Positions 56,366 through 64,000 of a stretch of DNA of 64,000 nt are shown piece by piece (the stretch's first letter is position 1; each line of letters starts with the position of its first letter). Source of the DNA: Microlunatus phosphovorus NM-1 (GTDB lineage Bacteria; Actinomycetota; Actinomycetes; Propionibacteriales; Propionibacteriaceae); assembly GCF_000270245.1 (NCBI RefSeq), contig NC_015635.1:3038001-3102000 (forward strand), in the 5' to 3' direction. The position numbers were made by a program, and so were the translations under genes. Under the pieces are notes generated by a model. It was not told the DNA's origin and ran no database searches. It saw only the letters and a list, made by a program, of their open reading frames with translations.

Positions 56366-57060
56366 GTGAGCACGAGCTGAGCCTGAGGAAGGCCTATCCG
56401 GCGGTGCTACGGGCCGCCATCGGACTCGGCATCTATGCCGGCGTCTTCGGCGCGACCTTCGGTGCCGTCTCGGTCAGCAGCGGGCTCAGCCTCGGCCAGA
56501 CGATGATCCTGAGTCTGGTGATGTTCTCCGGAGCGTCTCAGTTCGCCTTCGTCGGCGTCGCCGCCGCTGGCTCTGTTTGGGCCGCGATCCCGGCCGCGCT
56601 GCTGCTCGGCGTACGGAATGCCTTCTACGGCGTACCGATCTCGGAGATCTTGTCGCCACGCGGCTGGCGCCGGCTGGTCACCGCCCACTTCGTCATCGAC
56701 GAGACCACGGCGATGGCAATCGCCCAGGTCGAACCCCGCGCCAAGCGGTACGCGTTCTGGTCCACGGGTCTGATCCTGTGCGCGTGCTGGCAGACCGGCT
56801 CGCTGACCGGCGCGTTGGTCGGGACGGCGATCGACCCGGCCAGGTTCGGTCTCGATGCGGCCGCACCGGCGGTCTTCCTGGCACTGCTCTGGCCGGCCCT
56901 GAAGACCCGTTCCGGGAAGATCGTGGCGACGCTCGGCGGACTCGTCGCGTTCCTGCTGATCCCGGTGGCACCGGCCGGCGTACCCGTCATCGCAGCAGCC
57001 GGAGTAGCCATCGCGGCCGGTCTGGTCACCAAGCCCAAGCCGAAGGAGGCCAGCGCATGA
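56362..57060 (+). CDS. azlC: AzlC family branched-chain amino acid exporter subunit
   Basis: 232 residues from a GTG at 56362. Membrane protein with the AzlC hallmarks GLGIYAGVFGATFGAVSVSSGLS, LVMFSGASQFAFVGVAAAG, LLLGVRNAFYGVPISEIL and HFVIDETTAMAI. AzlC with the small AzlD forms an exporter of branched-chain amino acids or analogues. Followed by azlD with an ATGA overlap. Confidence 0.93.
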   Translation: MSEHELSLRKAYPAVLRAAIGLGIYAGVFGATFGAVSVSSGLSLGQTMILSLVMFSGASQFAFVGVAAAGSVWAAIPAALLLGVRNAFYGVPISEILSPRGWRRLVTAHFVIDETTAMAIAQVEPRAKRYAFWSTGLILCACWQTGSLTGALVGTAIDPARFGLDAAAPAVFLALLWPALKTRSGKIVATLGGLVAFLLIPVAPAGVPVIAAAGVAIAAGLVTKPKPKEASA

Positions 57061-57377
57061 CCGCCCTGATCGTGGCCCTGGTGATCGCCTCCATCGGCTC
57101 CTACCTGCTCAAACTGGCCGGCGTCTCGCTGCCGGAGTCGGTGCTGGCCAATCCCACTGTGCAGCGGATCGCCGGCTTCCTGCCCGTCGCCATGCTGACC
57201 GCGCTGGTCGTGGCTGGGCTGGCCGATGGGGACGGAGACCGTCACTGGAATCTCGAGTGGCCGGTGCTGGGCGGCTTCGCCGCGGCGATCGTGGCGCTGC
57301 TGCTCCGCGCCGGCGTACTGATTGTGTTCGTGGTCGCTGTTACCATGACGGCACTGTTGCGCTTACTGGTCCCCTAA
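57057..57377 (+). CDS. azlD: AzlD domain protein
   Basis: 106 residues from the ATG at 57057, which overlaps the azlC stop. MTALIVALVIASIGSYLLKL, the RIAGFLPVAMLTALVVAGLAD middle helix and a hydrophobic C-terminus give the four-helix AzlD pattern and length. It is the obligate small partner of AzlC. Confidence 0.92.
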   Translation: MTALIVALVIASIGSYLLKLAGVSLPESVLANPTVQRIAGFLPVAMLTALVVAGLADGDGDRHWNLEWPVLGGFAAAIVALLLRAGVLIVFVVAVTMTALLRLLVP

Positions 57378-57387
57378 GGTGGTCGCT

Positions 57388-58464
57388 ATGAAGGTCGTCG
57401 TGCTGGGAGCAGGAAACGGCGGTCTCGCGGTCGCCTACGAATGGGCCCGCAACGGGCATGAGGTGGCGATCTACTCCCAGCCCGACTACGCCGACCAGAT
57501 CTCCCCCATCGGCGATCGAGGCGGCATCACCAGCGAAGGCGTGCTGACCGGATTCGCCGAGATCGCCACCGCGACCACCGACATCGGCGAGGCGATGTCG
57601 GGCGCCGAACTGGTGTTCGTCGTCGGTCCGGCGTATGCCACGTCTGCGCTGGCTGCCGACGCTGCGCCTCATCTGCACGCAGGCATGACCGTGGTCGTGT
57701 GTCCCGGATCCTGCCTGGGCAGCCTCGCCTTCAAGCGAGCCGCCGGTCTGGATCTCTACGACGAGACCATCCTGGTCGGCGAGACGAGCACCTTGCCCTA
57801 CGCCGTGCGCATCACCGGCCCGGCTCAGATCCACATCTTCCATCGTTTCGACACCGGGCTGTTCGCCGCCGCAGCGCCCCGATCGGCCACACCTCGCCTG
57901 CTGGAAACCCTGCGGCCGGTCTGGCCCCATACCCTCGAAGCGGCCAGCGTCTTCCAGACCGCGCTGCAAAACGGCAACCCGGTGATCCATCCAGCGGTCA
58001 CCTTGCTCAATGCGGCGCTCATCGACCGCACCGGAGGCGACTTCAACTTCTACGAGGATGGCGTGACCACCTCGACCGGGCGCTTGATGGAAGCCGTGGA
58101 CGCCGAGCGAATCGCCATCGCCGAGACGCTCGGGGTGACGATCCTGTCGGAACCCGCGATCGGGGTGATACAGGGCTACATGACCGAGGAGAACTACACC
58201 ACGGGCTATTCGACAGCTCCCGGCTTCTTGGGGATCAAGGCCCAGAGCTCGCTCGACAACCGCTATCTGACCGAGGACGTCGGCTATTCGATGGTTCTCT
58301 TCAGCGACCTCGCCCGGTCCCTCGGGGTGCCCACCCCCGTGATGGACGCGGTGGTGCAGATCGCCTCCGTCGTCCTCGCACGGGACTTCCGGGCCGAGGC
58401 CGCCCGGACGATGCAAGGACTCGGCCTGGCCGACCTCAGCCGCGAAGAGCTCGGCCGCTACTGA
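57388..58464 (+). CDS. NAD/NADP octopine/nopaline dehydrogenase family protein
   Basis: 358 residues from the ATG at 57388 (AAGGTGG just upstream; an in-frame GTG at 57379 is less likely). Rossmann motif VVLGAGNGGLAVAYEWA at the N-terminus, VVCPGSCLGSLAF, and a C-terminal all-helical opine-dehydrogenase domain with NPVIHPAVTLLNAALI, which contains the catalytic His region. The class reductively joins an amino acid to a keto acid, or runs in reverse. It begins 10 bp after azlD, so it may be co-transcribed with the amino-acid exporter. Substrate unknown. Confidence 0.87.
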   Translation: MKVVVLGAGNGGLAVAYEWARNGHEVAIYSQPDYADQISPIGDRGGITSEGVLTGFAEIATATTDIGEAMSGAELVFVVGPAYATSALAADAAPHLHAGMTVVVCPGSCLGSLAFKRAAGLDLYDETILVGETSTLPYAVRITGPAQIHIFHRFDTGLFAAAAPRSATPRLLETLRPVWPHTLEAASVFQTALQNGNPVIHPAVTLLNAALIDRTGGDFNFYEDGVTTSTGRLMEAVDAERIAIAETLGVTILSEPAIGVIQGYMTEENYTTGYSTAPGFLGIKAQSSLDNRYLTEDVGYSMVLFSDLARSLGVPTPVMDAVVQIASVVLARDFRAEAARTMQGLGLADLSREELGRY

Positions 58465-58471
58465 ACGAGCC

Positions 58472-58969
58472 ATGGCCAAGCGGAGTAGACAACAAACGCA
58501 TGGCGGCACGCCGGCGACGACCGCGCTGACCCAGGCCGGCATCGCCTTCACCCTGCACCCGTACGAGCATCACGACGACAACACCCACTTCGGCGACGAA
58601 GCCGTCGCGGCGCTGGACAGCGATCCGAATCGGGTCTTCAAGACCCTGGTCGCCGACATCGGCGGGCACCTCGTGGTCGCCGTCGTCCCGGTCGCCAAGC
58701 AACTCGATCTCAAGGCATTGGCCGCGGTCTTCGGCGTCAAGAAGGCGACGATGGCCGATCCGGCCGTCGCCGCTCGGAGCAGCGGCTATGTGGTCGGCGG
58801 CATCTCTCCCATCGGTCAGCGCACTCCGCTGCCGACGGTGGTCGACTCCTCCGCAGACGACTTCCCGACCATCCACGTCTCCGCCGGTCGGCGAGGGTTG
58901 CAGGTCGAGCTCGCCGCGGCAGATCTGTGCGCAGTCACGAAAGCGCGGTCAGCCCGGATCGCCCACTGA
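58472..58969 (+). CDS. ybaK: Cys-tRNA(Pro) deacylase, YbaK family
   Basis: 165 residues. The YbaK/ProX fold is shown by TPATTALTQAGIAFTLHPYEH, the conserved Lys in DSDPNRVFKTLVAD, VVPVAKQLDLKALA and GGISPIGQRTPLPTVVD. It hydrolyses Cys mischarged on tRNA-Pro in trans. It starts 7 bp after the opine-dehydrogenase gene and ends 17 bp from the convergent DUF222 gene. Confidence 0.94.
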   Translation: MAKRSRQQTHGGTPATTALTQAGIAFTLHPYEHHDDNTHFGDEAVAALDSDPNRVFKTLVADIGGHLVVAVVPVAKQLDLKALAAVFGVKKATMADPAVAARSSGYVVGGISPIGQRTPLPTVVDSSADDFPTIHVSAGRRGLQVELAAADLCAVTKARSARIAH

Positions 58970-58986
58970 TCCTTACAGGACACGCC

Positions 58987-60999
58987 CTAGCCGGTGGTTT
59001 CCCAGAGGTGGGTGGCCCAGGTGGTGTGGCCGAGGGTGAGGGTGCCTTGGTTGGTGGTGATCGTGATCCAGCCTTCGGGTGATCGCCACAGGTAGGTGCC
59101 TGGTTCGGGTTGTTTGGACCGCCAGTTCCCGATCGTTTTGGCCCGGTGTTCACATCGGGCGAGGGGTCCGAGGGTGTGCATGCCGGTTTGTCCGGGTGGC
59201 CCGTTGTGGAGGTAGGCGGGGGTGTGATCGAGATCGGTACGGCCGGTGGTCGGTGAGTGCGGGAACACCGACCGGGGATGCCGAATCTGCATGGCACGAC
59301 GCAGCCGGAGCGGCGTCTCATATCCGTCGGCGGCGGCGGTCTCGGCCGGATCGATGACGGGATACACCGTGAGGTGGGCTTCGTGTTGGACCAGGAACCG
59401 TTGCAGTTGTTCGATCAGGATCGGTCCCCAGTCGGTCCGCACCACCCCGTGACCATCCCGCAGGGTCTGCTCGGACAAGTGGACGTGCAATACCACGGTG
59501 GGTGCGCTGGCGGCGAGTTCGGTTCGGGTCAAGGGTCGCCAACCGGGTGGCCGGAACGCCTCCGGTAATGGTGGTCGCACTGGGCCGGTCCGTGCCGGGC
59601 CGGTCGGGTCGGTGTCGCTGGTGTCGGGATCATCGGGATCGCTGCGTCGCGGGTTGTCGTGACCGGTGGTGTTCTGGTCGCCTGCTGTGGTGGCGCCTGT
59701 CCAGTCGCGACTGGTCTGCTTGGTGCTGGGGCGATGCCCGCCGGTTGGAGGGGTGTCGTTGCTGTCGGGATCACTTTGGCCGGCATTGTTCGGTCCGGTG
59801 TCGCCTGGACCACGGTCACTTCGCCTGGGGTCTGCTTGGCCGGAATCGGCGCCACTGCTCGGCTGGTCGACCGCGGGGGTGTCGTCGCTGGCACTGTCAC
59901 GGCCGGCACTGTCACGGCTGGCACTGTCACGGCTGGCACTGTCGCGGCTGGCATCACCGTCACTGGTGCCGTCGTGCTGATGCTGAAACCAGGCCAGGTC
60001 GTTCGGATCGGGCGGCGGATCCGTCGGCCAATAGTCAGGCTCGCCGCCGTCGCCGGGTCCGGGCTGGTCGGGGCGGGGTTGGGTCCACCACTCATCCTCA
60101 CCAAAGGAGGGTTGATGATAGTTGCCGTGTTGGGCGGTCTCCCAGCCTGCAGCGGGAAGGTCATCCGCCCACGGATCAGTGTCGTCGGCGGCATACGCAG
60201 CAACTTGTTCCCACGGCTCCCGGTGCGGGTCCGGATCGGTCGCGTGCCGAGCCAACAGGTCCAGCACCCGGGCGGGATGCGCGATCCAACCCATCGCCTT
60301 CGACATGCGTACTTGGAGCGGATCCTCATCACCCTCGTCGGCTAAGCATTCCGCGACACGTTGATGCAACGCGAGCAGCATCGCCACATCCCCGGCCTCA
60401 CCTCGGGCGATCAGGGTGCGGAGCCCGTCTTCGGATTGAGTGGCCCGGACCTCCTTCTTCGCCGCGATCACCTTCTCCCGCTCCCGATAACTCTTCTCGT
60501 CGACTTCGAGCATGGTCGCGTCCAACGCTTTCAGGAACCTCTGCCACGGCAACTGGGTGACCCAGCCGGCGGTCTGCTCATCCACCATCCCCACGATCGC
60601 GATCGACAGGTGGGCGGTCAGATTCGCGACCTTCCGGGCCTGCCACGCATGGATCTCACCCGCTTGGACGCGTTCCCACAACCTGGGGAGTCGGTGCCGG
60701 ACCGTCAAGGCATCAGACATCCAAGACCGGGCGGAGGCGGTCGAGGTGCCGTACGGGCCGATCAATCCCTCAGGGGCGAACTCCGCGACCGGCGGTGTCC
60801 CGACCGGCCCGATCCTGACGAGTCGTTCGACCAACACCCCACCCTCGAGATGATCCACCTCCGAATGCGCGTCAGCCCAGGCGGCGGCCACCACAAGCTT
60901 GCGGCAACCCCATCGTTTCGACTGCTGCTCGGCCCGGGCGGCGAGGTCGGCCAGGGCGCGCCGGTCCCCGAGCGCCGCCTCCAACCGGTCTTCGAACAT
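58987..60999 (-). CDS. DUF222 and HNH endonuclease protein (13E12 family)
   Basis: About 670 residues from the ATG at 60999 (or 673 from 61008). DUF222 domain (about 1-240: LADLAARAEQQSKRWGCRKLV, MSDALTVRHRLPRLWERVQAGE, HAWQARKVANLTAHL), a long disordered Asp/Pro/Ser linker (about 290-500) with pentapeptide repeats, and a C-terminal HNH-like region (TGRTDLDHTPAYLHNG and LGPLARCEHRAKT). The family is multi-copy in Actinobacteria and was first seen as the M. tuberculosis 13E12 repeat; its DNA-cleavage activity is presumed, not shown here. A promoter with an embedded LexA-like box directly precedes it, and 60999 suits a leaderless message. Confidence 0.88.
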   Translation of the reverse strand: MFEDRLEAALGDRRALADLAARAEQQSKRWGCRKLVVAAAWADAHSEVDHLEGGVLVERLVRIGPVGTPPVAEFAPEGLIGPYGTSTASARSWMSDALTVRHRLPRLWERVQAGEIHAWQARKVANLTAHLSIAIVGMVDEQTAGWVTQLPWQRFLKALDATMLEVDEKSYREREKVIAAKKEVRATQSEDGLRTLIARGEAGDVAMLLALHQRVAECLADEGDEDPLQVRMSKAMGWIAHPARVLDLLARHATDPDPHREPWEQVAAYAADDTDPWADDLPAAGWETAQHGNYHQPSFGEDEWWTQPRPDQPGPGDGGEPDYWPTDPPPDPNDLAWFQHQHDGTSDGDASRDSASRDSASRDSAGRDSASDDTPAVDQPSSGADSGQADPRRSDRGPGDTGPNNAGQSDPDSNDTPPTGGHRPSTKQTSRDWTGATTAGDQNTTGHDNPRRSDPDDPDTSDTDPTGPARTGPVRPPLPEAFRPPGWRPLTRTELAASAPTVVLHVHLSEQTLRDGHGVVRTDWGPILIEQLQRFLVQHEAHLTVYPVIDPAETAAADGYETPLRLRRAMQIRHPRSVFPHSPTTGRTDLDHTPAYLHNGPPGQTGMHTLGPLARCEHRAKTIGNWRSKQPEPGTYLWRSPEGWITITTNQGTLTLGHTTWATHLWETTG
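59888..59951 (-). repeat. 15-bp in-frame tandem repeats in the DUF222 gene
   Basis: About four copies of a 15-bp unit (forward form GGCACTGTCACGGCT) encode repeated Ser-Arg-Asp-Ser-Ala pentapeptides in the disordered linker. Because the unit is a multiple of 3, copy changes would keep the frame and only alter linker length. Confidence 0.8.
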
Positions 61000-61006
61000 G
61001 TCACCC

Positions 61007-61035
61007 ATTCTAGTCGAACAGGTGTGCGATGACTA
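61007..61035 (-). promoter_or_regulatory. Promoter with LexA-like box before the DUF222-HNH gene
   Basis: On the minus strand TAGTCA (61035-61030) and TAGAAT (61012-61007) are 17 bp apart and match -35 and -10 at four and five of six positions. Within the spacer lies CGAACAGGTGTGCG (61015-61028), one mismatch from the LexA consensus CGAAC-N4-GTTCG. LexA there would block RNA polymerase. Several 13E12 family genes of M. tuberculosis are known to carry SOS boxes, which supports the reading. Confidence 0.6.
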
Positions 61036-61085
61036 GTGTTTGAGCCCACGTTTTTCCTGTCCACACGAGGAAAAGTGATCATCTC

Positions 61086-61345
61086 TGTGGCCCGTGGGTG
61101 CGAGACGTACCCGCGGCTCGCCTGGCTCGCGTCCATGTGTGGCCCGCGGGCGCGAACCGCACCGGCCGCACGCCTGACTCGCGGCTATCTGTGGCCCCTG
61201 GGTGCTGAACGTACCGTCCGCACGCCTGAACCCGGTCGTGTGTGGCCCGGGGGCGCGAAACGTGCCCGCCGCCCGCCTGCCCCGCGATCATGTGTGGCCC
61301 GCCGGCGCGAAACGTACCGGCTGCCCGCCTGACCGGGGTCGTTGT
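61086..61345. repeat. Five tandem copies of a 51-52 bp repeat (MIRU-like)
   Basis: Copies begin at 61086, 61138, 61190, 61241 and 61293, each with TGTGGCCC followed by a G/C-rich core with GCGCGAAACGTACC (or a variant) and GCCTG about 35 bases in. The unit length is not a multiple of 3 and no supported gene covers it. A small dyad, TTTTCCT and AGGAAAA (61052-61074), precedes the array. It fills most of the gap between the DUF222 gene and the membrane protein ending at 61455. Bases 61346-61454 show no recognisable element. Confidence 0.88.
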
Positions 61346-61454
61346 CCCCCTCGCATCCCTGAGCTGCTCACGTCGACTCAGCCGGGAAAGGCGGCCGGCA
61401 CCGCGACTCGAACGACATTGGCCCTAGCCCGGAGCACCGACAAAGCGCCTGCGC

Positions 61455-62018
61455 TCAGACTTTGCCGCCCGCTGACACCTCCGCCGATTTGCGGTTGCGG
61501 CGCCGCCAGGGCAGCAACGGGGTCGGCTCCTCGGTGTCCTTGCCGAGCGAGGAAGCCAACAGCACTGGCGTGACCGCGCACAACGGCCACAGCAACAGGC
61601 TCGCCTTGGCCCGGATAGTGAGCGCGATCGGTACCGATCCACCAGGCTGGGCGTCGGCCAGCCGCGGTACGAATTCACCGGGCCCCAGTTTGTAGCCCAC
61701 GAACCAGCACAGCAGTCCGGCCCCGATGGCACCTAGCACGACCACGATCACCAACGGCCAGCCGAGCTCGCGGAGCAGCCGATAGCCGATGATGCCCAGC
61801 CCGACGCCGATCAGCACACCCAGTAGACAGAACCAGGCATCCCCGGCGAAGAACTGGGTCAACTGTCGTTCGGTGACCGAAGCTCGGCCCTCCGAATCGA
61901 GCTGATAGGCGGGTAGCGGCACGATCAGCCACCACAGCACCCCCGCCGCCGCACCGAGCGCCGCCGCCAAGGCCAGGAACCCGGCGACGTGACGGCCGAA
62001 GCGCGGCGACTCAGACAC
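61455..62018 (-). CDS. Hypothetical membrane protein
   Basis: About 187 residues from a GTG at 62018 (an upstream GTG at 62039 is an alternative); the start overlaps the dnaE stop by 8 bases. Four hydrophobic helices: HVAGFLALAAALGAAAGVLW, WFCLLGVLIGVGLGIIGYRL, WPLVIVVVLGAIGAGLLCWF and LLLWPLCAVTPVLLASSL, with an extracytoplasmic segment between helices 1 and 2 and a basic cytoplasmic tail ending KSAEVSAGGKV. It resembles the DUF2567 group of actinobacterial membrane proteins in layout, but this is not firm. No function can be given. Confidence 0.75.
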   Translation of the reverse strand: MSESPRFGRHVAGFLALAAALGAAAGVLWWLIVPLPAYQLDSEGRASVTERQLTQFFAGDAWFCLLGVLIGVGLGIIGYRLLRELGWPLVIVVVLGAIGAGLLCWFVGYKLGPGEFVPRLADAQPGGSVPIALTIRAKASLLLWPLCAVTPVLLASSLGKDTEEPTPLLPWRRRNRKSAEVSAGGKV

Positions 62019-64000
62019 CGGAGGTCTCAAGCCGCCCACTGGCCGCCAGGCATGACGGCCCGAGCAATGCCTTCAGATCGGCCATCAGCGGCTGCGACGG
62101 TGTGACCCGAAGCTGGTTGTCCAGTCGCATCAGGATCGTCTTATCGGGCTTGACCAGCTTCAGCCGCACCTCGGTGGTGCCGGGATGGGACCTCAGCACG
62201 TCCGACAGTTGCTGCACCACCGGCGGCGTACACCGCACGGCCGGCAGCGAGATGACCACCGGGCCCGAGGGCGCCTCGGTCACATCGGGCAGGGTCAGCT
62301 CCTGGGCGTTCAGCGACACTGAGTCGTCGTCGGATTTCACCCGGCCCTTGACCCGCACCACCACGTCGGTGGCGAGCACCGTGGAGACCAGCTCGTACGC
62401 CTTCGGGAACAGCAGCACCTCGATCGATGCCTCGAGATCCTCGACCGAGACGATCGCCCAGATGTCACCGCGCTTGGTGGTCTTGCGGGTGATCGAGGTG
62501 ATCATCCCGGCGATTGTCACCATGCCCTCACGCGGTCCGTCGTCGCTCATCAGCTCGCCGATGCCGATGTCGCGCTCGGCCACCAGGATGTGTTCCAGAC
62601 CCTGCAGCGGGTGGTCGCTGACGTACAGCCCGAGCATCTCGCGTTCGAAGGCGAGCTTGGTCCGCTTGTCCCAGTCGGGCAGGTCAGGCACGGTGCTCAG
62701 CGGCATCGCGGCGACGTCGTCCTCGTCGCCGAAGCCGGCGCCGAACAGGTCGTCCTGACCGTGCGCGGAGTTGCGTTTCAGATCCAGGACACCGTCCACC
62801 GCGTTCTCGTAGACGGTCATCAGCGCTCGGCGGCTGTGCCCCATCGAGTCGAAGGCGCCCGCCTTGATCAGCGACTCGATGACTCGCTTGTTGCAGACTG
62901 GCAGCGGCACCGCGTCCAGGAAGCCGTAGAAGTCGGCCGCCTTGCCCGCCTCGGTACGAGCAGAGACGATCCCGTCGACCACGTTGTGGCCGACGTTGCG
63001 GATGGCGGTCAACCCGAAGCGGATGTCCTTCCCAACCGGGGTGAAGTTGGCGGCGGACTCGTTGACGTCCGGCGGCAGCACTTGGATGCCCATCCGGCGG
63101 CACTCACCGAGATAGAGCGCCATCTTGTCCTTGTCGTCGGCCACCGAGGTGAGCAGCGCGGCCATGAACTCACCCGGGAAGTTGGCCTTCAGATAGGCGG
63201 TCCAGTAGGAAACCAGTCCGTACGCCGCCGTGTGCGCCTTGTTGAACGCGTAGTCGGAGAAGGGCACCAGGATGTCCCACAGCGCCTTGATCGCGGCGTC
63301 GGCGTAGCCGTTCTCCTTCATCCCGTTGGAGAAGGGGATGAACTCCGCGTCCAGGATCTCCTTCTTCTTCTTGCCCATCGCGCGGCGCAGCAGGTCGGCT
63401 TGGCCGAGGCTGTAGCCGGCCACCTTCTGCGCGATCGCCATCACCTGCTCCTGATAGACGATCAGGCCGTAGGTGGTGCCCAGGATCTCCGCGAGCGGCT
63501 CCTCGAGCTCCGGATGGATCGGGGTGATGTCCTGGCGCTTGTTCTTGCGCAACGCATAGTTCGTGTGGCTGTCGGCACCCATCGGACCGGGTCGGTAGAG
63601 CGCCAGCACAGCCGAGATGTCCTCGAAGTGGTCCGGCCGCATCAGCTTCAGCAGCGAGCGCATCGGCCCGCCGTCGAGCTGGAACACACCCAACGTGTCG
63701 CCCCGGCCCAGCAACTCGTACGTCGCCGGGTCGTTGAGCTCCAGATCCTCCAAGACGAGGTCGAAGTCCCGGTTGAGCTTGACGTTCTTCACCGCGTCGT
63801 CGAGCACGGTGAGGTTCCGCAGCCCGAGGAAGTCCATCTTGATCAGGCCCAGAGACTCACACGTCGGATAGTCGAGCTGGGTGATGATCGCGCCGTCCTG
63901 CTCGCGGCGCATGATCGGGATGATGTCGATCAGCGGCTCGCTGGACATGATCACGCCCGCGGCGTGCACGCCCCACTGTCGCTTCAGGCCCTCCAGACCG
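62011..64000 (-). CDS. dnaE: DNA polymerase III subunit alpha, DnaE (partial, 5' end outside window)
   Basis: The frame is open to the window edge; about 663 C-terminal codons are visible. Palm and fingers segments (MDFLGLRNLTVLDDAV, GVFQLDGGPMRSLLKLMRP, YRPGPMGADSHTNYALRKN, YGLIVYQEQVMAIAQKVAGY, NKAHTAAYGLVSYWTAYLKA), then the helix-hairpin-helix region and an OB-fold (GMITSITRKTTKRGDIWAIV, ASIEVLLFPKAYE) identify the replicative polymerase DnaE. The PHP domain and first catalytic Asp pair are outside the window. It is the major chromosomal replicase. The downstream membrane-protein gene overlaps its stop. Confidence 0.97.
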   Translation of the reverse strand, partial: GLEGLKRQWGVHAAGVIMSSEPLIDIIPIMRREQDGAIITQLDYPTCESLGLIKMDFLGLRNLTVLDDAVKNVKLNRDFDLVLEDLELNDPATYELLGRGDTLGVFQLDGGPMRSLLKLMRPDHFEDISAVLALYRPGPMGADSHTNYALRKNKRQDITPIHPELEEPLAEILGTTYGLIVYQEQVMAIAQKVAGYSLGQADLLRRAMGKKKKEILDAEFIPFSNGMKENGYADAAIKALWDILVPFSDYAFNKAHTAAYGLVSYWTAYLKANFPGEFMAALLTSVADDKDKMALYLGECRRMGIQVLPPDVNESAANFTPVGKDIRFGLTAIRNVGHNVVDGIVSARTEAGKAADFYGFLDAVPLPVCNKRVIESLIKAGAFDSMGHSRRALMTVYENAVDGVLDLKRNSAHGQDDLFGAGFGDEDDVAAMPLSTVPDLPDWDKRTKLAFEREMLGLYVSDHPLQGLEHILVAERDIGIGELMSDDGPREGMVTIAGMITSITRKTTKRGDIWAIVSVEDLEASIEVLLFPKAYELVSTVLATDVVVRVKGRVKSDDDSVSLNAQELTLPDVTEAPSGPVVISLPAVRCTPPVVQQLSDVLRSHPGTTEVRLKLVKPDKTILMRLDNQLRVTPSQPLMADLKALLGPSCLAASGRLETSGV

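Noticed and set aside
59502-60560. Arg/Cys/Trp-rich plus-strand frame opposite the DUF222 gene
   Set aside because: Composition results from reading the repetitive linker backwards; no domain or ribosome site supports it.
61036-61332. 98-codon plus-strand frame over the tandem repeats
   Set aside because: The repeat period of 51-52 is not a multiple of 3, so each copy is read in another frame; no ribosome site or family likeness.
61086-61345. CRISPR array
   Set aside because: Copies vary along their whole length with no invariant repeat and unique spacer pattern, and no cas genes are nearby.

Overview
The window is high-GC, densely packed, actinobacterial DNA. Supporting signs are a bifunctional Rel protein, a PriA-type HisA, DUF349, a 13E12/DUF222-HNH protein, many GTG starts, ATGA/GTGA gene junctions and LexA boxes of the CGAAC-N4-GTTCG type. 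Gene order and content suggest Propionibacteriales (Propionibacteriaceae-like), but the species cannot be named from sequence alone. Nearly all genes lie on the minus strand. No rRNA, tRNA, CRISPR array, insertion sequence or transposase was recognised.

1-8900: a sugar/polyol uptake and catabolism operon on the minus strand. Order of transcription is lipoprotein binding protein, permease, ATPase, IolG-like dehydrogenase, IolH-like isomerase, LacI regulator, then a second Gfo/Idh oxidoreductase and a second TIM-barrel isomerase with their own LacI-type operator. A divergent MmyB-type regulator lies upstream. 8900-24400: housekeeping genes (metallo-beta-lactamase-fold hydrolase, DUF349 protein, relA, K+ channel, apt, secF-secD-yajC, ruvB-ruvA-ruvC behind a perfect SOS box, yebC), then an acyltransferase and a divergent LarA-like protein. 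24400-35800: a fused acyl reductase-HAD protein and priA, then hisH-hisB-hisC. The his genes are split by about 5.9 kb holding a sialic-acid-type module (NeuB-like synthase, polysialyltransferase-like protein, DUF6716 protein, HAD-DUF952 fusion). Nested in that module is an ECF41 sigma factor with its carboxymuconolactone-decarboxylase partner and its own signature promoter.

36000-55430: a complete type 2 BREX (Pgl) phage-defence operon, pglW-pglX-pglY-pglZ-brxD-brxHI, every junction overlapping by 1 or 4 bases. Two accessory genes follow it (winged-helix protein, DUF3800 protein). The central part of pglX is much more AT-rich than everything around it, which suggests exchange of the specificity region. 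55600-64000: plus-strand DUF554, azlC-azlD, an opine-dehydrogenase-family gene and ybaK; then a minus-strand DUF222-HNH protein with a LexA-like box inside its promoter, a five-copy tandem repeat of about 52 bp, a small membrane protein and the 3' two-thirds of dnaE.

The items most worth following are the BREX island with its mosaic pglX, the nested insertion in the his operon, the ECF41 promoter that predicts a leaderless transcript, the LarA homologue without its expected cofactor residues, and two unexplained repeat structures (18639-18699 and 61086-61345).
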